DNA of 64,000 bases from Klebsormidium nitens (lineage: Eukaryota; Streptophyta; Klebsormidiophyceae; Klebsormidiales; Klebsormidiaceae). The stretch spans positions 872-64,871 of the forward strand of contig DF237300.1 in NCBI GenBank assembly GCA_000708835.1, written 5' to 3'. Under the pieces are notes generated by a model that saw nothing but the letters and a program-made list of their open reading frames with translations, was not told where the DNA came from and made no database searches. Position numbers and translations under genes: made by a program. Below, in pieces: positions 1 through 11,321 of this stretch (positions within the stretch are counted from its first letter, which is position 1; each line of letters starts with the position of its first letter).

Positions 1-849
1 ATCAGTGAGTCGGTTCCGTAGTACGGTCACAAGGGGGCCGCCGGCGGCCGGCTGGCCGGCGCGCCGCTCCGCACGCGCAAAGTGCGCCGAAACTCGATCG
101 CCCCAATCGCCCCAATCGCCCCAATCGCCCCAAAGTGCGCCAAACAAAGGCGGATGTTCTCTAAGGTTACACTCTCCGCCATTTCCGGCTTATTTCCAGA
201 AACCCCAGGGTCGCTCGGTACTGACTTTGTCAGTAAACCGAACTAACTTACCTGATCTAGAGCATCCGCGCTCCGAACCCCAGACACCCTAACCACCAAA
301 CCAACCCTACCGTCCCCCGGGTGCCTCAAGTTGGTGATCACTTTGGTTAGTGAAAACTTCCGTTGCCAGATCGCGCGATTTGCGGCATGGTCGATTGCAA
401 TTTGAGCAATAATTGAGGGTTGCTGTAGGATTGGGACCCTGCCGCGCCCTGAAGTCGTGGGTCATATCCGGTGGTTTCGCTGCCGCGGCCGGCACTAATG
501 CCGGTACCTGGTAATTCTTAGTAATATGTAAAAGCTTAATAGGTATAAGTTACACTGTTGTGAATACATTTGAGAGACATTTGAGTGGTGACTTCGGGTT
601 TAATATCTTTCTGCGCCGGCTACAACTAGCCGTCGAAGCCGGGCATCATTATTGAAGCAGACTGTAGGACTCGGAGGCAGGCCAACCCAGCCCCTCCAGA
701 GGTTTTCAATTGCGCCTACTAAACGAATCAGAGCCTTCACAACACTACTCTTGCAAGCGCTATTACGTACTTCAGCTGCCTCCATCATAGCGCGCCAGTT
801 TGACGCAGGAAACAGTAGGAACAAGTATTTAAGTCAGTGATTGCCTGCC
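1..849. other. Intergenic / upstream region of the first gene
   Basis: No convincing coding exon is seen on either strand. The stretch contains a 9-bp tandem repeat at 98-133 (listed separately). At about 284-312 it has a C-rich block that recurs, slightly altered, at about 52180-52210. The promoter and 5' UTR of the gene starting at 850 should lie here, but I could not identify a clear TATA box or other site. Confidence 0.5.
98..133. repeat. 9-bp tandem repeat, four copies
   Basis: Four perfect head-to-tail copies of TCGCCCCAA. The array is flanked on both sides by the short direct repeat AAAGTGCGCC (at 79-88 and just after the array). It is a simple minisatellite-like array in non-coding DNA, and no function is implied. 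Confidence 0.9.
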
Positions 850-3800
850 ATGGCTTCAACAGTGGGCGACTCTGCACGTCTACGCTTGACACTGAATAAC
901 CAGCTGTTTCCAAGCCCGGAGGCGTTTGGGGTGTCCCTTGAAGCAGCCGGTTTTGATGACCATGACGGCGAGCTCGCAAAGATGCTGGCGCACTACCTCT
1001 ATTCTTTCCCTGACGACATTCTACGGGATCTGAGCGGCAAGTAAGTCCAAAGTCACTTGAAATTCCCACAGCTTGACCTTGCACTACGGGGGACAATACA
1101 AGCGACCTCTTCTGTCCCCCCTGTTCTGTGACTCTGGTAGCTGTACTACTTACTATACAATTTCACTCTTAGAAACCGGGTCATCTCAGCATGTTCTATC
1201 CTTTTTCTATGCAGCTTCTGGCTCAAACATACTATGACGTCACCTCTCTATGCAGCTTCTTGCTAGGAAGGCCGGGTTACTTGAATATTATTGGGGCTTG
1301 CTTATAGTGTCAGACCTGGACTTGACGATTTGGCAAGGGGTTGGCAACAACTTTTGGAAGTCTGCTGCAGTGACAAAGCTGCAAGGCAGGCTCTTACCAC
1401 TTTCGATATAGGAACCTACAGTAATAGCTCTACGATTACACCTGATCAGAACTTTCGTGAAAGGTTTCCACTCTCAAAGTTGGTGCAAGTGATAGGTGTG
1501 GATCCAAGCTGGTCAAAGTACATGCATGAGCCTGCGAGTCTCTCAAAAACAGAGAGTCGTCTCCAGCAAGGTTCCAGCGGGAAGAAATCGAAACATCAGA
1601 TATAGAACAACTGCTTTGACATGCAGCTGGGTAATGAGACCACAATCAAAGCCAGGGGGGTGTTTAATGTCACCACAATCTTCTCTCTTCCGTCCACTTG
1701 TGTTCAGATAATAACTGCAATGTGTTACTGCATACTGTAGCTGATATGGTAGGGGGATCCCTGAGGTAAGAGCTCACTGTGAGGCCAGTGACTGCGTTCA
1801 ACACGTCCAATTGGCGAACCCGTCTGGTTGTCCCGTGCAGGCGCGACAACGCTGTTCTAGACACCTCCACAGGGAAGCTGCGAGCTGCTGATGTCGTCTT
1901 CAAGGACGCAGACACCCTCTCACTGGAGAGCCTCGTGGCTGGCCTGTACCGTGGGACCAAGAACTACTTGCGAAGCAGCAATCCCCCTGGAGAACAGGTT
2001 AGACCGGAGAAGGTCTTCAAAACGTCCATGCTTGGCTTCGCTGAAACCTTGCTATGTTCGCCCCAACACTTTCAGAATGTGTGGCTTTGCTCCACTCCCT
2101 ACCGATGATGTTTCAACAATACTTGTTTGGTGTTGAAGCACTGCCAAGAAGGGTATTTCTCCCCTTTGGGGGTAAGCTCTCCCCTCCATGGTTTTCAAAG
2201 AAGGGCGGGCAAAGCTCATATGAGAATACTACGTTTAAGAAAAGGAAACCCAAAGATGCTCTTGAAGCCCAAGTTCAGATACAAAATTAGAGTTCAATTC
2301 TCAAAGGAGTACAGCCTTTCGCGTCACCACGAAGTTCTTGCATGTGGAAGGCAGTCCGTGATCTGACTCCTGGTTGCTGGGTGCGGATAACCCCTTCTCG
2401 ACCATTCTCTGATGACTGTAAACCAGGGACCCAAACGTCTGAAAGCGTCTGTGTATGTAAACGAGCCCCTTGTACGGAATCCTGAAAGTGGAAGCTCTAT
2501 ACTAAAAGCTCCGATTGGGTCTCCCCATTCGAAGCACGGGTCATCGGCTTCAACCGTAATGCGAACCTCGTAGGCGCATGTCGTTATCCGCATTCTTGTA
2601 ACATGGGCTGTGCCGAATTGAGAACCGCGTCCCACCCCATTCTATTGCGAACACCAACTTTCAATGCCGATCTGCTTCATGTCGGTGCAACTGACAACAA
2701 AGACAAAAGGTTTTGACAGGTGTCATTTGGGCACCGATCACATTCAAGTCCATCGAATTCCTTGCCTTGATACTTCGTATAGCTGTAGGCAAAGGAGCAA
2801 CCCTTGATATTCCGTCGATAATTATCGAGCTGAAACAAGTACTGCACAAAAGAAGGATATCGAGACTAAGGATTTATTGGATGGAACGTCCGCGAATGTA
2901 ACCAGCGTTCTCGAGTGCTGATCTTTCCCGCCGTTCCTTGCCGCAGATCTTGTGGCGCCAGACGTTCGGCGTTTCCCGCTGTCAGCAGCTCGGCCAGCGG
3001 GGCCTCCTCACGGCGGTCGACTATTTCCTTGCGCGCGCGGAGCGCGATCACGCGCTGTGCCGCGCACTCCTGGCGCATCTCGACCGTTCCTTCAGCGACT
3101 CCAGCACCCGCTACTGTGTCACCAAGGTGCGCGCGCGCGCGCGCGCCTGCCTGAACCACCTCCTGGGCAGCGCTGACGTCACCGCCCAGGTCGGTGACGT
3201 CATCGGCCAGGGCGGCGCCGCGCGGCCTGCGGACGCGGAAGATGACGTTCTCGAGGAGGTGAGCGCGGACAAAAGTCTCGGAAAGCTTTGCTCTAGCGGA
3301 AGTTAGATGACCCCGCTCGATTCGAAATTGTTTTGCCTCTACGAACATGGCACACAACAATTCCGGCTCCTTCGCATATAGACCCGTTATAAAAGTCGTT
3401 GGATGCTATGCTTTAGGCCGGAGCTCAATCGTCATGCTGACGCGAAGCTTAGTCAAACGTCATCGGCCAGAGCGAGAGAGCAGTAGCGTAGCCTGTGGGC
3501 CTGTGGGCCACTCCTCACATCCTGATCGAGTAGACAAAGTCCTCCTTGCTCGTTTTTCACACACTTGGCACATGAGTTGATTGGAACGGCGGTCGTGCAG
3601 GCTGGCTATTACGCTTTCGACAGCCCCACTTGGATTGAAGACTACTTTGCATCTCCGGACACGGACGTGGATGCCAGCGCGGACTACGCTTTGGACCAGC
3701 CGACCGTGCCCACTGAGGTACGAAACCTCTCCGGTACCCCCCAGCCGTGTGTCGATGCATAACGTATAGCCCTCACGGATTCCACTGCCTTACGGGCTGC

Positions 3801-4225
3801 ACACGTCAAAATGGATTCCGAGGTCTCTGCTCAATTCGATAACGGTACAAGATAAGGTGTCGACATCATCCTCTTCGACTTAACACGACCTCGTGTTACT
3901 TGTTTCATGTTCTGGAGCCGTCTGAAATGAATCGTAGACAGAGAGTAGCTGAGAGGTCTCGCGGATTCTCAGCCGGTGAGATCGATTTGAGTCAAAAGGT
4001 GAACAGCAAGCATAAATCCAGGGACGCGAAGCGGGTTGAACCAGTGACACGTGTGTGCAGGTGACTGGCCCCTTGTCGCCGTTCGACGCGGGGCGCGGCC
4101 TGGTTCGCAATGGCGACGCGTATCTAAACATGATTGGCTCCCCCGGTCGTGCCACTTCGGTGGTAGACGGAGAAAGATCCCCTGATTCCGTCCCAGACCT
4201 CGAGATGCAATCCGCGTTTTTTTGA
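850..4225 (+). CDS. Hypothetical protein, five-exon gene
   Basis: I do not recognise the family. Predicted exons are 850-1040, 1841-1997, 2947-3258, 3601-3717 and 4061-4225 (stop TGA at 4223). All introns are GT-AG and all phases agree: the first junction splits a Lys codon AA|G and the other three are phase 0. The joined product is about 313 aa. The start was chosen because its ATG lies in a CC-ATG-GC context and opens a coding-like frame. The N-terminal part is acidic and globular-looking, with segments such as LAHYLYSFPDDILRDL. The middle exon is helical and rich in Arg and Cys. The penultimate exon encodes an aromatic/acidic motif (AGYYAFDSPTWIEDYFASP), and the tail is Ser/Pro/Asp rich. 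No signal peptide or membrane segment is visible. A further phase-0 exon inside the 950-bp second intron cannot be excluded. Function is unknown. Confidence 0.6.
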
Positions 4226-5834
4226 AACTCTTGGCGGCCCATTCAAGTCAACAGCGTTGGTGGAATCGCTGGCGACAAGAGGATCCTCGAAACGGCAGCG
4301 GAATTTTGAGTCAGAGTCAGAATGTAGGAGTCTCACTATAAAGTATGTCAGTGAATTATCCGGGGGTGACTGACGATATGTTGTGGGGTCGAAAACGTAG
4401 CAGCTAATTGATAGCGTTCAATTGGACTTTGCTTTCTGTACATATTCTATGCAAATATGCCTTTCAAAAGCACAGGTTCACAATCTGGTACAGGTAACGC
4501 TGATGCTTAGACGTATAAAATCCGCCACCCCAGCCTCGATCATTCTTCTTAAGGCCATTTTGTGGAAAGCCGGTGTGGAATAGAAGCATGGGATCTGCGA
4601 ACCGCACGTCAACAGAGTACAATACTTTTGGTAGACGTCACCCGAAATCAAAAGCACTCGATGAACCCGGAATGAACGCATTCTTCGCCTGTTACCTCAA
4701 TGTAAGACGCCAGCTCTGAAAGTCATTGTCGTTTTGAGGCCGTCTGAGACAGGCTCGTTGAGTTTGAACACTTGACGTGAATGGGACGGTCACCGTCCCT
4801 TGGATGATAGCCGATCTGCTTCATCCAACGCCGAGTCAATGCGAGGCAGTTCCATTTGACAACTAGGCCGCGAAGTTTTCATACGAAATCCCATCCAGGA
4901 GGAGCCAGATCAAAGGAACCGGAATGGTCATCTGACTCTATTTCGACAAGGGGTTAATTGAAGCTTGTGCTGTGATTTGCGTGTGTGTTTCAAATTTGTG
5001 ATACATGGTGCGCTAGCTGCTTGGAGTGATTGGAAAGGCGTATCCGACGCTCACAATTTCGAATCGCGAAACGACAGTGACACCGAATCTCGGTCAACAA
5101 GGACACGAGATTATTGAACAGGATATTGGTACGCGGGACGCATGCTGTACTAATAATGGGAGTGCAGACTATATAGAGCTTGATCCCAGGGGGCTCATGT
5201 TTACCTATGCATGATAGATCACCATTGTTATGGTTTGTCAACACAGTGCCTGGAGTGATGCACGTAACGTAATTACTTAGCTCAAGTGGGCGCCCGAGAT
5301 GAGTGGTTTAGAGTCACCATCAAGACGTGGGATTGTCTGATAAACCAAATGCTTGTGTTGAAAGTTTCCGATCCGCACTTAGCGAGTGTGGAAAGCGACA
5401 TGAGACCGTTCTGGCCCCAATTTGTGTCCGCCACCCATCTCAGTTTGAAAAGAATACCTAAAAGTCTTCCACTGATCTTTGCGCAACAAACGTCAGCGAA
5501 GGGCTGACGTAACGTGCTTCCCAGCCCGCGCTCGACTATATCAAACCGTCCAATGCCTCTTCTACTTGTACTACACAAAAATTCTGCACAGAGCAACTTT
5601 GGTTGCCATGTCTCTTTCTACTGCCCGCTTCTCATTCAATCCTAAAGTTAAGTCCGTGATGTAAGGCCCTAAAGCGGTTGCTATGGATTCAGAAGCGATT
5701 CTGTAGTGTACATTCCGTTCTGTAACCATCACTTCTTGCCCAAACAGCTTCGTTGTCAACTACAAATGGATCCAAACTAAGGGCAGAATCCGACTTCCGG
5801 TGAGGAATTCTTTACACGTCCTGATCCGGCCTCG
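4226..5834. other. Convergent intergenic region
   Basis: The region lies between the stop codons of two convergent genes. It should hold both 3' UTRs and polyadenylation sites. I inspected the short open frames here and found none with coding character or good splice sites. No RNA gene or clear repeat was recognised. Confidence 0.5.
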
Positions 5835-8800
5835 TCAGTCCAACGCCGTTCCGAACAACGCCTTCTGATACCGCTCTTCGTCAATTTCCCCCGGTGCACC
5901 TGCCTTCTCCCTCGTCCACTTCAACTTGAAGTGCTGCTGGGCGCCCGGAGACATCCCCCGATCTCTCTGTCCCACATCACCCAATTTGGTGTGATTGTGC
6001 GCGCGCGTATTGCTTCTGGACCGTCCGATGAAGTGGCCATTCTGGTAGATCGACGGCAGCGCCTCCTTGAGCTGCGCCTCGTACTCCTCCGGGTTGCTGG
6101 GCACGTCCGCGCGCGCGCGGCACGCGGCCGCGCTCCCCCCGAGGCGCAGGGCTTCGAGGTTTCTGGAAAGGGATCCCGGAGACGCGGGGCTTGGGAACAG
6201 GGTCTCGAGGGCTCGCGACGCAGGCGCGGGCGCGGTCGGCTCGGGGGTTTGGGACTGGGGGCTTGGCGGGGTGGAGCGCGTGAGACTGTGTTGGCCGGTT
6301 GATGAAGCACCGGCCGGGCTTGTGACGTCGATCGTTGGGACTGGCCACTTTCTTTCGACACCCGGTTGAGAGACTTCGGGAGAAGGGGCGTCGAAAATGA
6401 GAGCTCTCGCGACGGAAGTCGCCCTTGAGAAGTGCACTCGAGGGAGCGAAACGTGCTCAGGTGAATGCGTGAACTCGCTTTGTGACGTCACTTCGACGGC
6501 AACCGGGGTTGGACACTCCTGAGCGAGAACAGTACTCCGTTCAGCGGTATCTACTCTAACGTCGCGGCAGGGGGGTGCCTGCTCTGAGCCCTCCAAGCCC
6601 ATCTCGTCACCCCCCACGAACCCTCCCGGAAGAATGCTTTCTGTCTGAAACGCTTCCATCTCTGCATTCTGATCGAATCGAGACGAAGCCGCCAGACCTA
6701 GAACCGCCTCATTTTCGCCCGTCTCCCTTTGCTCAGAACTGTCACCAACTGACGGAGGAAAGCAGTCGTCGTCTGGGGCAGCAATCAGGACACTAATTGG
6801 AACACTAAGCGCTCCAACCGGGACACAAACCGGGCTCTCCGTGACCCGTTTCTCCACTTCTACCGCCCCGTCCTCCTCTCTCCAAAACGGCGCGCTCACG
6901 ACTTGCTTGTCGATGCACTCCATCCACTCGTCCTCGTTTTCGATCCCTTTCCCATCGAACCTTGTCCCCCCGGTCGGCACTGGAATCGGGTTCGACGCGG
7001 CCTTCCAGTTTGTGGGCGCGAAGTAGCCCCCGTCGTCTGTCTCCATTTCCGACCGCTCGTCCTCTTCTACCGTTCCGTTTCCGTTCTCCGCTTTGTCGCG
7101 TTCCGAACGGAGCCGCTCCAGTCGCTGCTCCTCGAGAACTGCCGCCATTGTCATCTGCTCCGATCCGCTATCCTCCGAACCGCTCTCTATTTGACTAATC
7201 TTTGCAGCCGGGGGCTGGGAGTCCCAGGCAAAAGGACCCCCCCGACCCAAAGTCGCCCGTTCTTGAAACGAAGACTGGGGGCTCCTTTTTGAAGGCTGAA
7301 GCGGCTGAGAGAACGCTCTCCTCCGATTTGGGGGGCTGGCTCTCGGGACGCCGGGGGCCAATTTCCGGGGGGGGGCGAGGAGGTGTCGCGCCACCGCGGC
7401 CGCATCCATCGGCTGAGGTTTCGCCACGTGTTCCAACAAATGGGGCCTTGCCACGTGTCCCAACGACGATTTCAAGCTGTGGGCGACTGAGAAGAGCGCG
7501 CGCCGGAGGCCGGAGCCGGAGGTGTTCCTCCGGCGGTGGGGCATCGGGGGCGGTTCCGTTGAGAAGCTCCGCTCAAAGTGGTCGGAGTTCCGCTCGAGCT
7601 GAGCGGAATTCCGGTCGGCGGCACAGGAATCCGGGCTGGAGGGGGAGGAGCGGGAGGCCCGCGAGAGCAGGCCCAGCGGCGACCGCGTCGGTGTCAAAGA
7701 ACGGAACGGCGACGAGGGGAGCGACTGGGGCCCGGGGCGCGGCGAGGTTTGACACCGCAGGTGCGTTGGCAGGGCCAGGTCGTCCGTGGCGAGCTGTCCA
7801 GTGTCAAGGCCCCCGATGTCCATGTTCGCACCCTCGCCGCCCGTCTCTGTTTCTGGGCGGTCCGTTTGTTCATCGTCCAGCGAGAGGGGGTCGCTTTTCA
7901 GGTCGGGGGGTTGTTCATAGGGGAGGACGGAGGTGGGGGTATCTGACGAGGGGGAGCGCTCAGGCGAGCGCGCTTCTAGGGGGGTAGAGGTGCCAGAGGA
8001 GGGGCTTGAACCGGGGGGAGAGGAGCTGTCGCCTGGGGAAGGCCAGCGGTCGGGGCTGACGTTGCCTGACACGTGGCGGTCGCACGCGAGCTGGAAAAGA
8101 AGGTTTTCAAAGTATTCAGGATACGACGAAAGAGTCGGTTGTTGGGTTGCACGGTGGCTGTCAATTCTTGATTGATCATCTATTTTCGTGGTGATCGTGG
8201 GGAAGCAACGTGTGGAGTGTCCGTTAAACAAGTACTTGGAAGGACGCAGTTTGATCAGAAACTTCAAAGCTTCCAAGCAAGCCGGGACTGATCTTGACGA
8301 TCATGCGAACTGAAGTACAGGAGATTCGGATGGTCGAAAAGATGTTTCCTAAACATCATTGTGCATCCAAGCCGGCTCGAAGTAGCTAGCTTGAAAATCA
8401 CTACTGAGAGTAAGGAAGTTCCGGTAACGAAGAGCTCACGAAGTTCAATCACTCAGCAATTGTTGACTCCTACTCTTTCAACTTCGAGGCTGTTTTCTTT
8501 CTGTGTAAACAACAGTTCAAACATGGCAACTGAGAGTTGTCAAAGATTCAAACACTCAGGACGCTTTTGATGCCGAGCATACCGGTAGATTCAAACAGGC
8601 AGGGTCGGCCTTAATTTGAGTTCGTTTTTGATATACTATACACCGACGAGGGAGATTTTATGCAGGTTTGTCCAGAAACAAGCGGATCTTTGAAAGCTTA
8701 CAAACGTCAGCCATCAATGTAAGATGGACACGAAAAACTTTGCTGACGTTAGAGAACACCAGAGAAATCATCAGGAGAAGACTCATCCAGCCCACGTATC

Positions 8801-9815
8801 AATCAAAAATCTGACGGGGTCTGATGTTGACTGTTGACTGAACAAGCAGCATTGAGGTCTCAAACCTGCCTTTTGATGCAATAGACTTTCCTTAGAGAAA
8901 AAAATTTCCTTAAAAGAAAGAGCTTGTGGACACAAAATGCGTCAAGTTCACTGAGTATCATGTTGATAGCACAGACTTATTACAGGTTTGTATTGATCTG
9001 TTGAAAGTGCACGTTCAATCTTCTAGCGTTTCTTCTCTTTCTAAATCAAACTTATTTCAGGTCAGAAATCAATGTTATACTGTGCTGAATGCAAGGATGA
9101 AAGTGCGTAATTGAATGCGATGAAGAAGGAGCTCTCGCTTGAGCTATCTTTGATGAGCTCATTCTTCTGAGCCAAGCTCTCATTTCTTTAAGTAAACGAC
9201 TGGAGATACTGTAGCTCCAGCTGCGCACGACGACCCTCTCGCGAAGCCATTCAAAACAACCAACTCTCAGCAATTCACAGGGTGCACGTTGCCAGCTTTT
9301 CCCACTTCCAGTGTTACGTGATAATGGTGCTAGTCTTGGGGAACAGTACAACCATTGCAAGCCAAAAAGAGCGTACAGCTGTCCCGAAAAAGAGAATCTG
9401 CATTCATTGACATGTCTGACAGCTGTCACAAGAAACCCACCTGCGCGTGCGCCAGCGCGTCCCGCTTGCTCTTCTTCCGGTCCGCACTCCCCTTCAGCCA
9501 TGGGCTCCCTCTCTTCAGCTGCCCCTGAATTCTATCCAGCAGGTTTCCTCGCCCGTCGTCGCCCCCCCACGACTCCCTTCCCTCCAGACGCGCCAGCTTT
9601 CCAGTTGCCTGCGCTAGTCCATGGGTACCGGTTTCTAGGTAGCGAGTCACCTCAGCTGACAGGGGGGGGAGCTTGAGCTCGTCGAAGCTTTCCAGTATGC
9701 GCAGGAGTTCGGGGTCCATTGCGGGAGCTGCGGCGAGCTCCGTTTCGGCGGGTTGCGTTGTGTCGGTAGCAATCATTTTGGGAGCTGATTCTTGCTGATT
9801 CTTCTTCTTGAACAA
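5835..9815 (-). CDS. Large disordered Ser/Pro/Glu-rich protein, two exons
   Basis: Exon 1 is 9815-9441, or from 9776 if the second Met is used. Exon 2 is 8090-5835 with stop TGA at 5837-5835. The intron 9440-8091 starts GTGGGT and ends with a polypyrimidine tract and TTTTCCAG; it is phase 0, so the joined frame is open for about 876 aa. The open frame of exon 2 continues upstream to 8276, but that part is intron. The N-terminus (exon 1) looks folded or helical, with Leu-rich segments such as LLRILESFDELKLPPL and a basic end. Most of exon 2 is low-complexity Ser, Pro, Glu, Asp and Arg sequence typical of an intrinsically disordered scaffold. The last 100 residues are again more ordered (NPEEYEAQLKEALPSIYQNG, then ERYQKALFGTALD). 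No membrane segment is seen. I recognise no family. It is divergently arranged with the OSBP-related gene. Confidence 0.65.
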
Positions 9816-11321
9816 GAAGTTTCAAGGGGAAAGGATGGTGTGCAGCAGCTACTTAGAGGAACCTGTTGGTCCCTTGGACAAGCGCACACTCATGAGACTC
9901 ACACAGCAAATCGCACTCCTGTCGTTGCACAGCTGCGCCTACGTAGACTATGGAGGGGTTGAGAATCTCCTGCATGAGAGCATCTAGGGAGCTCTGCAAA
10001 GTCTAGCACATGAATGTCGTAAGTCCATTGGAGGTCAATCGAAAGTCGTGCCACTAGGAGAATTGAGCTTCACACCACCATCTTTAGCATTCTATGTTTT
10101 TAACATCCATAATCTAGTATCTTTTGGTGGTAAGTACTGCATTCCATTGCCTTCGGCTCATACCTCAGCTTAGTTTGAAGGAGATCAATGTTGAACCAGG
10201 AAGTAGGTTGAGAGAGGTTGCTTGTCAAACCCACGCCAGCAACCCCTCTCGTGAGTTGAGTTCTTTGAGAGTTCAAAACGTTGAACAACAATGCCAAGGC
10301 TGTCTCGCTCCTTCTACGATACACATGTAGGTGCTTGGATTACAATGCTGTTCAAAAGTTGCATTAGCAGCTGCATAAGTGAGCGGCACGACCACAGGTG
10401 ACAGAATACAGTACAGAATCTGGAAAGCTGGAGGAGGAGGAGGTTTCAAACGTACAACGCATATGAAGTTTCATCCTTTCCGCAACCAATGGAGTATCCT
10501 AGCAGGTCAGTGAGTATGTACGTTTTCGGCCTTTTGACAAAGTATATAACCGGCCTTTTGTAGGCAGCTGGGCATCAAGTGTCGGAAAGGAAAGTTCGAA
10601 AACGCGGCGACGCCCTCACTCAAAATCCCGAGGCACGTCGCCAACGAAGTTTAGGGCCCGGTGCTGCAGCGCACGACTCAACAATGACTTCCTAAGAATC
10701 TCAGATGGCTACCTATGTAGAGAATGGTAGACATTTGAGCGCACGTCAGTCGGCGTTTGCAGATCTCAGCAATTGACACTGGTAACAGTTTACGTTGGTT
10801 TGTGATGGTTGCAACGTGATTTGAAGTGTCAAAATGTCTACCATGCGGCAGAAATGACGTCAGCATCCAGACGTCTCTGGCAGTTCACATCGCCGCGGTA
10901 GGGTCGTGCCAGCTGTCAATGTCAGTTGTCCCTAGCGCTGCAAAGTGCTCAGTGTGCACTGCAGGCTTCCTTCGAATGCAAGCTGGTCAAGCTAGAAAAC
11001 TCAGCTTCGCGTAGGACTAGCGATCTGAAACGGGCTCAATATGCGGCACGGGAGCGCCTCATCCACCTACTTGCGCTTTTCTGCATTTACCGTAGTGTAC
11101 TTACTTGAATTTGAAGTGAACTCTAGGTCAAGAGACACCGTCTCCTGACGCTTTCCTAATTGATGTTTTTGAAGATGCAAGCAACTGCCGCGTTTTTGTG
11201 AGGATCTGCTTTTACCTGGAGTGTTTGATTCAACACCTGTCAGAAGTAATCGGTGGGTCATCTGTAACAGTTTACAAAAAGATATACTAGGCAGAGGTCT
11301 CGGGTCACAGAGTCGGGCAGC
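9816..11321. other. Divergent promoter region (1.5 kb)
   Basis: This lies between the start codons of the disordered-protein gene (minus) and the OSBP-related gene (plus), so it should contain both promoters and 5' UTRs. A TATA-like stretch (AGTATATAACC) sits near 10541-10551 on the plus strand, about 780 bp before the OSBP start codon. Whether it is used is unknown. Short open frames in the region have no coding character. Confidence 0.45.

Noticed and set aside
2100-2200. Possible small exon between exons 2 and 3 of the first gene
   Set aside because: A GTAAGC donor exists at about 2173, but no good acceptor and phase could be paired. Direct joining of 1997 to 2947 is phase-correct.
2866-3360. 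164-codon minus-strand open frame
   Set aside because: It is antisense to exon 3 of the first gene, whose plus-strand frame has matching splice phases on both sides.
7202-7987. 261-codon plus-strand open frame
   Set aside because: It is antisense to the large disordered-protein exon. GC-rich Ser/Pro/Arg codons produce open complementary frames, and there is no start context or splice structure.
8091-8276. Upstream part of the long minus-strand open frame (beginning MEALKFLIKL)
   Set aside because: The sequence looks like intron, and a strong acceptor (TTTTCCAG) at 8092-8091 joins in phase to the exon ending at 9441. The preceding codons are therefore unlikely to be translated.
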